From assembly GCA_011052285.1 (NCBI GenBank), contig DRJH01000311.1, positions 1 to 6,531 on the forward strand: a DNA stretch of 6,531 bases. Reading direction: 5' to 3'. How positions within the stretch are numbered: the first letter of the stretch is position 1; every line of letters starts with the position of its first letter. The translations under genes and the position numbers were made by a program. The stretch is from Gammaproteobacteria bacterium (lineage in GTDB: Bacteria > Pseudomonadota > Gammaproteobacteria > Arenicellales > DRJH01). Below, piece after piece: positions 1 to 5,813 of this stretch. The notes beneath the pieces are model-generated. The model was given only the letters and a program-made list of their open reading frames with translations. It searched no databases and had not been told where the DNA came from.

Positions 1-35
1 CTTTTGTCCCATTACGGCTTTTGTCCCATTACGGC
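1..35. repeat. 17-bp tandem repeat, two full copies at window edge
   Basis: Positions 1-17 and 18-34 are identical copies of CTTTTGTCCCATTACGG, and base 35 begins a third copy before the match breaks. Because the array starts at base 1, more copies may lie outside the window. The unit is not a multiple of three. On the plus strand it contains no stop in any frame, so a longer array would look like an open reading frame of repeating peptides without being a gene. On the minus strand the unit contains TAA. It lies downstream of ftsB. Its function is unknown, and I see no transposase or CRISPR-type spacers beside it. Confidence 0.85.
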
Positions 36-126
36 GTTATTTTCGTACTCGAATGCTCACATTCTCCGTGCCAACATGCCTGGTACTGAACCAAAATCTA
101 AACACGCTGAAGAGTTACGTGCCCGA

Positions 127-414
127 TTACTTATCCGCAGAAATCAGTTGATAAAAGGTTTCCCCGGGTCGAATCAGTCCCAAACGGCTGCGTGCGAGTT
201 CTTCCATTGCCGCATTTCCGGTCTGCAGGTCAGACACTTCTGCAGCCAAACTCTGGTTCTGCTGTGCCATTTGCAGATTCCGGGCCATGAAATCCTGCTC
301 CCGTCCACGCAATTCCCGCCATTCAAGTACCCCACCCTTGCCCAGCCAGAAGGCCCACTGCAGCAACAGCAAAGCCAGCATCAAAAAACTCATTAATAAT
401 CTACCCGATCGCAT
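127..414 (-). CDS. ftsB: Cell division protein FtsB
   Basis: FtsB is a small bitopic inner-membrane protein of the divisome. It pairs with FtsL through a coiled coil and, with FtsQ, relays the signal that activates septal cell-wall synthesis by FtsWI. The 95-residue product has the full family layout: a short cytoplasmic N-terminus, a hydrophobic membrane segment at about residues 6-24 (rich in L, M, W and F), the W-L-G-K-G-G boundary at 23-28, and a Q/N/E/L-rich periplasmic coiled coil at about 30-66. The conserved end M-E-E-L-A-R-S-R-L-G-L-I-R-P-G-E-T-F-Y lies at 70-88. E. coli FtsB is 103 residues; the difference is mostly in the variable tail. I chose the ATG at 414 because it places the membrane segment as in E. 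coli. A GTG two codons upstream (420) is possible, and neither has a clear Shine-Dalgarno. The reading frame stays open upstream into eno, but that part is antisense-free coincidence. The gene follows eno after 25 bp, presumably on the same transcript. Confidence 0.93.
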   Translation of the reverse strand: MRSGRLLMSFLMLALLLLQWAFWLGKGGVLEWRELRGREQDFMARNLQMAQQNQSLAAEVSDLQTGNAAMEELARSRLGLIRPGETFYQLISADK

Positions 415-439
415 CGGCACGTAGTCTAGCACATCGCTT

Positions 440-1723
440 TCAAACGCCGTTACGAAATACCTGGCGGCCCGGGAAAAAAGCAGCAGATCCCAATGCTTCT
501 TCAATTTGTAACAGGCGATTGTATTTAGCAACCCGTTCGGAACGGCACAGGGAACCCGTCTTAATCTGACCGGCACCGGTCGCCACTGCCAGATCCGCAA
601 TCGTTGTATCCGTGGTCTCACCAGAACGATGCGATATCGTAACCGTGTACTGGTTATCCTGCGCCAGGCGAATCGCATCGAGAGTCTCGGTTAATGTGCC
701 GATCTGGTTCAATTTGATGAGCACTGAATTGGCGACTCCTTCATCGATACCACGTTGCAAGAGGGCGGTATTGGTAACAAACAGATCATCCCCGATCAGT
801 TGCACACGCGAACCCAGTCGATCCGTCAGTAGTTTCCAGCCCAGCCAATCCTCTTCACCCATACCATCTTCGATGGAGATAATCGGGTATCGGTCCACCC
901 AATCAGCCAGGTAGTCAACGAATTCACTGGGAGAATAGTGACTCCCTGCAGCTGCCAGATGATACTGCCCATGTTCGACAAATGCCGAACTGGCAGTATC
1001 CAGTGCAATCCAAACCTGCTCGCCTGCCCTGTAACCGGCCTTTTCAATTGCCTCAAGAATAAGTTCAATCGCATCGGCTTGAGAATCCAGATCCGGAGCA
1101 AACCCACCCTCATCTCCGACACCGGTATTGAGCCCCCGTTCCATTAACACCTTTTTAAGACAATGAAAGATTTCCACACCACTACGCAAGGCATCGGTAA
1201 AGCAGTCAAAGCCCGCTGGCACGATCATGAATTCCTGAAAATCCAATGAATTTTCTGCGTGTGCCCCACCATTAAGGATATTCATATGTGGCACCGGCAG
1301 GGATAATCTTTGCTTTTGCTGTAAATACAGGAAAAAAGGCTGCTGGTTATGCCTGGCATAGGCTCTGGCCACGGCCAGTGACACGCCGAGCAGTGCATTG
1401 GCACCAAGGCGGCTTTTGTTTGGCGTACCGTCAAAGGCAATCAAATATTCGTCCAGGGCCGCTTGGTCAGACCCATCTCTACCCTTTAATGCTTTGCCAA
1501 GCTCATCATTAACATGAGCAACAGCCTGCAGTACACCCTTGCCTTGATACACGGCAGGATCATGGTCGCGCAACTCCAAGGCCTCATTAACACCGGTTGA
1601 AGCTCCCGACGGTACCGAGTTAGTTCCATGGCTGCCATCACTTAACCGTACATCGACTTGTAGGGTCGGATTGCCTCGGGAATCCAGGATTTGGCGAGCC
1701 TGTATTTGACTGATTTTAGTCAT
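440..1723 (-). CDS. eno: Enolase (phosphopyruvate hydratase)
   Basis: Cytoplasmic glycolytic enzyme that interconverts 2-phosphoglycerate and phosphoenolpyruvate; in many bacteria it is also a scaffold component of the RNA degradosome. At 427 residues it is close to E. coli enolase (432). Visible motifs include D-S-R-G-N-P-T at 14-20 and the mobile P-S-G-A-S-T-G loop at 38-44. Catalytic and ligand positions are His155, Glu164, Glu205 in G-D-E-G-G (general acid), Mg ligands Asp242, Glu285 and Asp312, Lys337 (general base), His365-Arg366-Ser367 and Lys388. All are present, so an active enzyme is expected. Two usually constant spots differ: N-S-L-D at 158-161 where N-N-V-D is common, and S-S-A-F at 245-248 where A-S-E-F is usual. 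The start ATG overlaps the kdsA stop by 8 nt and has a good Shine-Dalgarno (1733-1738). Enolase supplies the phosphoenolpyruvate used by KdsA, encoded just upstream. Confidence 0.98.
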   Translation of the reverse strand: MTKISQIQARQILDSRGNPTLQVDVRLSDGSHGTNSVPSGASTGVNEALELRDHDPAVYQGKGVLQAVAHVNDELGKALKGRDGSDQAALDEYLIAFDGTPNKSRLGANALLGVSLAVARAYARHNQQPFFLYLQQKQRLSLPVPHMNILNGGAHAENSLDFQEFMIVPAGFDCFTDALRSGVEIFHCLKKVLMERGLNTGVGDEGGFAPDLDSQADAIELILEAIEKAGYRAGEQVWIALDTASSAFVEHGQYHLAAAGSHYSPSEFVDYLADWVDRYPIISIEDGMGEEDWLGWKLLTDRLGSRVQLIGDDLFVTNTALLQRGIDEGVANSVLIKLNQIGTLTETLDAIRLAQDNQYTVTISHRSGETTDTTIADLAVATGAGQIKTGSLCRSERVAKYNRLLQIEEALGSAAFFPGRQVFRNGV

Positions 1724-2573
1724 GATTTATATCTCTCCGGTAGTTCAGATGTAACAGATCAATCTTTATCAGGTCTTCAAGAAGTTCCTGCATTTTCTGT
1801 AACGGCCAGGCATTGGGTCCATCACTCAGTGCCTGGTCAGGTTCAGGGTGTGTTTCCATGAATAAGCCATTGACCCCGGCAGCCACTGCAGCCCTGGCCA
1901 GCAATGGGATAAATTCCCGTTGCCCATCGGATGATCCACCCTTGCCTCCAGGCAACTGTACAGAATGTGTGGCATCAAAAACAACGGCGCAGGCATTCTG
2001 GCGCAGTATGGCCAAAGAGCGCATGTCAACAATCAGATTATTATAACCGAAGCAACTACCCCGTTCGCACACCATCAGCTGCTGCGCTCCAGCACTGCGG
2101 GCCTTTTCAACCACATGCAACATATCAGCAGGTGCCAGAAACTGCCCTTTCTTGATGTTCACCGGTTTGCCGCTGGCCGCCGCTGCCTGAAGTAAATCAG
2201 TCTGGCGACATAAAAACGCCGGTATTTGTAAGATGTCGACGCGTTCTGCAACCAGCTCGACCTCGGCAACACTATGCACGTCTGTCAATACCGGTACCGC
2301 TAACTGCCGGCGAATGTCTGATAATACCTGCAGCCCCGCTTCCAAACCCGGTCCTCGATGCGCGTGTACCGAGGTTCGATTCGCCTTGTCATAGGAAGCC
2401 TTGAAAATAAAATCGATCCCCAAGTGCTGGGTGATTTCTTTAAGTTTACTGGCTACACGAAACGCAAGTGCTTCTGACTCCAGCACACAGGGCCCGGCGA
2501 TAAGAAAAAAAGGTGGCGAGCGGTCGGCTCGAAAATCCAGATGATGACTATTCACTGTCAGTAAATTACTCAT
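1716..2573 (-). CDS. kdsA: 3-deoxy-8-phosphooctulonate synthase, metal-dependent class
   Basis: Cytoplasmic (beta/alpha)8-barrel enzyme that condenses phosphoenolpyruvate with arabinose 5-phosphate to give KDO-8-phosphate, the precursor of the KDO in the lipopolysaccharide inner core. The 285 residues match the family length (E. coli 284). Motifs: I-A-G-P-C at 25-29, F-K-A-S-Y-D-K-A-N-R-T-S at 57-68, G-P-G-L at 74-77, T-D-V-H at 97-100, L-Q-I-P-A-F-L-C-R-Q-T at 115-125, N-I-K-K-G-Q-F-L-A-P at 139-148, F-G-Y-N-N at 175-179 and D-A-T-H-S-V-Q at 200-206. Cys29, His203, Glu240 and Asp251 are spaced exactly like the metal ligands Cys11, His185, Glu222 and Asp233 of the Aquifex enzyme, which places it in the metal-dependent class; E. 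coli KdsA has Asn in place of the Cys. The start ATG overlaps the pyrG stop as ATGA, and the end overlaps eno by 8 nt, suggesting translational coupling. Confidence 0.97.
   Translation of the reverse strand: MSNLLTVNSHHLDFRADRSPPFFLIAGPCVLESEALAFRVASKLKEITQHLGIDFIFKASYDKANRTSVHAHRGPGLEAGLQVLSDIRRQLAVPVLTDVHSVAEVELVAERVDILQIPAFLCRQTDLLQAAAASGKPVNIKKGQFLAPADMLHVVEKARSAGAQQLMVCERGSCFGYNNLIVDMRSLAILRQNACAVVFDATHSVQLPGGKGGSSDGQREFIPLLARAAVAAGVNGLFMETHPEPDQALSDGPNAWPLQKMQELLEDLIKIDLLHLNYRRDINHD
1733..1738 (-). promoter_or_regulatory. Ribosome binding site of eno
   Basis: GGAGAG on the minus strand, 9 nt before the eno ATG at 1723. It lies inside the end of kdsA and supports the chosen start and independent ribosome loading despite the overlap. 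Confidence 0.7.
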
Positions 2574-4204
2574 TTTTCTCCTGGAAGCTGTCCCTTTCTG
2601 GCGGCCAGAATATAGCTACTGAATAACGGGTGTCCCAAGCGTGGTGTTGAAGTAAATTCCGGATGAAACTGGCAAGCTACAAACCAGGGATGATTGGGCA
2701 ACTCGATCATCTCTACCAGACCATCCCTGGAATCGCCAGAGAAAACCAGACCAAATTGTTGCAAAGAATCTCGATAACCATTGTTGAATTCGTAGCGATG
2801 ACGATGCCGTTCACGAATGCAGTCTTGTTGATAGATCGTTCTGGCAAGAGTGTTTTTTTGCAGGCTGCATTCCTGACCACCGAGCCGCATCGTGCCACCG
2901 ATATCCATATCTTCCGTTCGTTGTTCGGTACAACCACTGGATTGTGTCCACTCGGTCACCAGTGCAATCACCGGGTCCTTGCAGGCAGGAGCAAATTCTG
3001 TACTGTTCGCCTCCTGCATATTGGCTACATTGCGGGCAAATTCAATGACTGCGACCTGCATACCCAAACATATCCCTAAATAGGGTATACCGTGCTTGCG
3101 GGCATAATGTACGGCAGCGATCTTACCTTCGATACCGCGTTTTCCAAATCCGCCAGGTACCAAAATGGCATCGGCTGTCGTCAGTTCATCAACCCCATTT
3201 TGCTCCAGTAATTCAGAATCAACATACCGGATACGAATCCGGGTACGGGTTTGAATACCCGCATGAATCAATGCTTCAGAGAGTGACTTGTAGGATTCGG
3301 TCAACCCAACATACTTGCCAACCAGCGCCACCGTCACTTCCGCATCAGGTTGATCCACACCCAGCTCAACTTTCTGCCAATCACTCAGGTCAGCAGCAGG
3401 CAATCGCAATCCCAATTGCTCGACAACGATATCATCCAATTTCTGTTCATTAAAAATTCGCGGAATCCGGTAAATAGAGTCCGAGTCGTAGGCGGAAATG
3501 ACTGCTCTTTCAGGAACATTGGTAAATAGCGATATTTTTTTCCTGGCGGATAAAGCGAGTGGCTGTGTTGAACGACAGATCACGATGTCTGGCTGAATTC
3601 CGATACTGCGCAATTCCTTGACTGAATGCTGGGTTGGCTTAGTCTTGATTTCATCGGCCGTGGCGATATAGGGGACCAACGTCAAATGGATAAAGAGACA
3701 GGTCATGGCGCCATATTCGATACGCATCTGGCGAATGGCCTCAAGAAACGGCAAAGACTCAATGTCCCCGACTGTGCCACCGATTTCCACCAATGCGACA
3801 TCCGCTCCTTTGGCACCGGCACGAATTCCCACCTTCATCTCGTCAGTGATATGAGGAATAACCTGAACGGTACCGCCGAGATAATCACCATGGCGTTCCT
3901 TGCGGATCACCCGTTCATAGATCTGGCCCGTGGTAAAATTGTTGCGCCGACCGGTTGTGGTATTCACAAAACGCTCATAATGGCCCAAATCCAGGTCGGT
4001 CTCAGCACCATCATCAGTGACAAATACCTCCCCATGCTGAAATGGACTCATGGTTCCAGGATCAACATTGATGTAAGGATCGAGCTTCATCAGAGTGACC
4101 CGCAGGCCCCGCGCCTCCAGGAGTGCCCCTAATGAAGCTGCGGTAATCCCTTTGCCGAGCGAGGACACCACCCCGCCGGTGATGAAGATATAACGAGTAT
4201 TCAT
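2570..4204 (-). CDS. pyrG: CTP synthase (glutamine-hydrolysing)
   Basis: Last step of pyrimidine nucleotide synthesis: ATP-dependent amination of UTP to CTP with ammonia from glutamine, in the cytoplasm. The 544-residue protein has both domains. The N-terminal amidoligase domain (about 1-266) carries the G-G-V-V-S-S-L-G-K-G loop (10-19; Lys18), Lys40, Asp72 and Glu140 for ATP-Mg, and Q-H-G-E-V-F-V-T-D-D-G-A-E-T-D-L-D at 56-72. The C-terminal class I glutamine amidotransferase domain (about 290-540) carries the nucleophile Cys379 in G-I-C-L-G-M-Q and the His514/Glu516 pair in F-H-P-E-F. The domain looks complete, including E-R-H-R-H-R-Y-E at 465-472. I chose the ATG at 4204 rather than an in-frame GTG at 4222 because it aligns with the E. 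coli start (M-T-T-N-Y-I-F) and has AGG 8 nt upstream. It follows a 248-bp gap after tilS that may contain its own promoter, and ends in an ATGA overlap with kdsA. CTP is also needed to activate KDO. Confidence 0.98.
   Translation of the reverse strand: MNTRYIFITGGVVSSLGKGITAASLGALLEARGLRVTLMKLDPYINVDPGTMSPFQHGEVFVTDDGAETDLDLGHYERFVNTTTGRRNNFTTGQIYERVIRKERHGDYLGGTVQVIPHITDEMKVGIRAGAKGADVALVEIGGTVGDIESLPFLEAIRQMRIEYGAMTCLFIHLTLVPYIATADEIKTKPTQHSVKELRSIGIQPDIVICRSTQPLALSARKKISLFTNVPERAVISAYDSDSIYRIPRIFNEQKLDDIVVEQLGLRLPAADLSDWQKVELGVDQPDAEVTVALVGKYVGLTESYKSLSEALIHAGIQTRTRIRIRYVDSELLEQNGVDELTTADAILVPGGFGKRGIEGKIAAVHYARKHGIPYLGICLGMQVAVIEFARNVANMQEANSTEFAPACKDPVIALVTEWTQSSGCTEQRTEDMDIGGTMRLGGQECSLQKNTLARTIYQQDCIRERHRHRYEFNNGYRDSLQQFGLVFSGDSRDGLVEMIELPNHPWFVACQFHPEFTSTPRLGHPLFSSYILAARKGQLPGEK
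2578..2582 (-). promoter_or_regulatory. Ribosome binding site of kdsA
   Basis: AGGAG on the minus strand, with a short 4-nt spacer to the kdsA ATG at 2573. It is embedded in the last codons of pyrG. The tight spacing together with the ATGA overlap fits termination-reinitiation from pyrG. Confidence 0.6.
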
Positions 4205-4363
4205 CGCATTTGCCTGATACACAATGGATTGTTGTTCATGTCAACTCACAATAAGCAGCCTGAACGAGACAAACAGGCCAGGAAAATCAAAGACATTTTC
4301 GCAAAACGATCAGATTCTGCAAAACCTTAAAGAGGGCAATAGAGGGAGTGTTGCACTACCAAC

Positions 4364-4382
4364 GCCGCCCATTGCGGACGGC
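4364..4382 (-). other. GC-rich hairpin in the tilS-pyrG gap
   Basis: On the minus strand GCCGTCC and GGGCGGC can form a 7-bp stem (one G-U pair) around a 5-nt GCAAT loop. No run of T follows, so it does not look like an intrinsic terminator. It would lie at or just after the start site of the candidate promoter at 4388-4416. A role in transcript stability or leader folding is only a guess. Confidence 0.4.
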
Positions 4383-4387
4383 TGAAC

Positions 4388-4416
4388 AGCATATCAAAAG
4401 TGAACCACAGTCACAA
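4388..4416 (-). promoter_or_regulatory. Candidate sigma-70 promoter for pyrG-kdsA-eno-ftsB
   Basis: On the minus strand, TTGTGA (4416-4411) and TATGCT (4393-4388) are separated by 17 nt. Each hexamer matches the consensus at four of six positions, and TG lies one base before the -10 box (extended -10). It sits in the only sizeable intergenic gap (4205-4452) and would give a leader of roughly 175 nt before pyrG. This is inferred from sequence only. Confidence 0.4.
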
Positions 4417-4452
4417 TCATCTATCCAGATAAAACTACTACGTACGGGAAAA

Positions 4453-5772
4453 TCATCCTTTTGGAGCCTTCATCGTTGCCCTGGCCCAATGCAAGCTCAC
4501 AGCCAACTCAGGGCTATCCACCTGCCAACTATCAGCGACCCACAAATCGGCCACGGCGACCAACTCATCTTCTACATATAACAAAGGCATCAGTCCACGC
4601 TCCCAGGGTGGAATGGCGAACCGTTGAAAAAGTCCTTTCAAGTAACGCCGATGACCGCACCAGTGTATGCTTTCCCCGCCACAGCGAAAGCGTATTTCAT
4701 AGCCGGCTTCACAGATACGCAAACCACCTTCGGTAGTCAACTCTCCAGACAATACAATTTCTGAAGATTCTGCTTGCCGGTTCCCGGGAAAATGAACCGG
4801 ACTCAGTGGTGCGGGTACATCCGGTAGCTGCGCCAGCAGGTGCAAGTGCTCACGATAACGTCGGCAGCTGTACCATCCCAGCTGTAACAAGCCGGATTGT
4901 TGTCCTGCACTAACTAATCGATCGATCGTCTGTTGCTGGCGGGTAGTTGGTGCCTGGCCGAGTGCATTACGAACCCAATACCGCAGCAAATTGGCTCTAC
5001 GGGGTATACTCAAGGACCTTAGTAGCTGACAATCCAGCACCGCAGCTACGGCATAGTGACTATGGGCATCCGCAGATGCCGAGCTAAGATCGGCTTGTGC
5101 AATTTCATCGAGCAAACGACCTGTCTGTGTCATATGGCTGGCCACTCGTGCCAGCACCCGATCGACGCCGGGACGCATCTGACGCATTAGCGGTATAATA
5201 CGATGGCGTACGCAATTTCGATCATAACGAATATCCGTATTGGATGGATCTTCCAGCCATTCCAGGCCTTGATCATCGGCGTAAACCTGAAGTTGCTGCC
5301 TGGGAAGCGACAGAAATGGTCGCAAGATCAGATTATTCTCCATGCGTGAAACAGCCTGCATGGCGGCCAACCCGGCCACACCACTGCCCCGGATTAAGCG
5401 TAGCAACACCGTTTCAGCCTGATCCTGCTGATGATGGCCGACAACAATGTAGCATCCATCATTGAGCTTGGCCAACGCTCGATAGCGCGCAGTTCTTGCC
5501 ACTGCCTCCAGTCCGCTGCCTTGTGCGGCAAGAGGAGACAATCGAGCTGATCTGAAATGCACACCCAAATCGGCGGCTACCCATTGGCAATGTTTGCACC
5601 ATTGTCCGGAATGAGGGTGCAGCCCATGGTCGATGTGCAACGCGGTTACGTATACAGAATGAACAGCCTGCAAGCACACACACAGATGCAGCAGCACCGT
5701 CGAATCCAGTCCGCCACTGAACGCAACCCCGAGTGCTTCACCCTTCTTTACCCCACAAGTCTGCAGCCACAA
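4453..5772 (-). CDS. tilS: tRNA(Ile)-lysidine synthetase TilS
   Basis: Cytoplasmic ATP-dependent enzyme that attaches lysine to C34 of the CAU-anticodon tRNA(Ile), making lysidine so that the tRNA reads AUA and is charged with isoleucine. Residues counted from the TTG at 5772 (439 residues; E. coli TilS is about 430). The N-terminal PP-loop ATPase domain has S-G-G-L-D-S-T at 19-25, D-H-G-L-H at 48-52 and H-H-Q-Q-D-Q-A-E-T at 113-121, followed by R-G-S-G at 128-131, E-D-P-S-N at 174-178 and Y-D-R-N at 183-186. A middle substrate-binding domain and the TilS C-terminal domain follow; the latter shows K-G-L-F-Q-R-F-A-I-P-P-W-E-R and a downstream P-L-L-Y. In H-x-x-D-D-Q the first Asp is Gln. The start is uncertain. 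No ATG or GTG precedes the ATPase loop in frame, and TTG 5772 lacks a good Shine-Dalgarno. CTG at 5817 has GAGGAG 8 nt upstream, overlaps the accA stop and would give 454 residues. The frame is closed by a stop at 5832. Confidence 0.95.
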   Translation of the reverse strand: MWLQTCGVKKGEALGVAFSGGLDSTVLLHLCVCLQAVHSVYVTALHIDHGLHPHSGQWCKHCQWVAADLGVHFRSARLSPLAAQGSGLEAVARTARYRALAKLNDGCYIVVGHHQQDQAETVLLRLIRGSGVAGLAAMQAVSRMENNLILRPFLSLPRQQLQVYADDQGLEWLEDPSNTDIRYDRNCVRHRIIPLMRQMRPGVDRVLARVASHMTQTGRLLDEIAQADLSSASADAHSHYAVAAVLDCQLLRSLSIPRRANLLRYWVRNALGQAPTTRQQQTIDRLVSAGQQSGLLQLGWYSCRRYREHLHLLAQLPDVPAPLSPVHFPGNRQAESSEIVLSGELTTEGGLRICEAGYEIRFRCGGESIHWCGHRRYLKGLFQRFAIPPWERGLMPLLYVEDELVAVADLWVADSWQVDSPELAVSLHWARATMKAPKG

Positions 5773-5813
5773 CCACAGCCCATCAGGATCAATATTCGTG
5801 AGCGTGTTCGAGT

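Noticed and set aside
51..64. GAATG-CTCA-CATTC hairpin as a terminator after ftsB
   Set aside because: Only a 5-bp, AT-containing stem and no T run after it on the minus strand.
4..396. Plus-strand open frame of 130 codons covering the left end and antisense to ftsB
   Set aside because: It starts with TTG inside the tandem repeat, which is stop-free in all plus frames, and most of it is the complement of the conserved ftsB coding sequence. No recognisable domain.
415..678. N-terminal extension of the ftsB frame through the end of eno
   Set aside because: The extension is basic and low in homology, overlaps conserved enolase codons, and FtsB is complete from the ATG at 414.
2663..3079. Plus-strand open frame of 138 codons antisense to the glutaminase domain of pyrG
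   Set aside because: Shadow of pyrG codon structure; no domain, no separate promoter or ribosome binding site evident.
3626..4132. Plus-strand open frame of 168 codons antisense to pyrG
   Set aside because: Lies wholly within the conserved amidoligase domain of pyrG on the other strand; the protein resembles nothing I know, and there is no supporting start context.
4214..4244. Perfect TTGACA (-35) at 4239-4244 close to pyrG
   Set aside because: With a 17-nt spacer the -10 is TGTATC (3 of 6), and the better TATCAG needs 19 nt. The transcript would begin almost at the ATG. Possible, but not convincing.
4400..4415. CRP-like half sites TGTGA and TCAC overlapping the candidate pyrG promoter
   Set aside because: The half sites are 7 nt apart instead of the 6 required, and they overlap the -35 and spacer; most likely chance.
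4917..4928. ATCG repeated three times
   Set aside because: Within conserved-length tilS coding sequence; short and easily explained by codon sequence.
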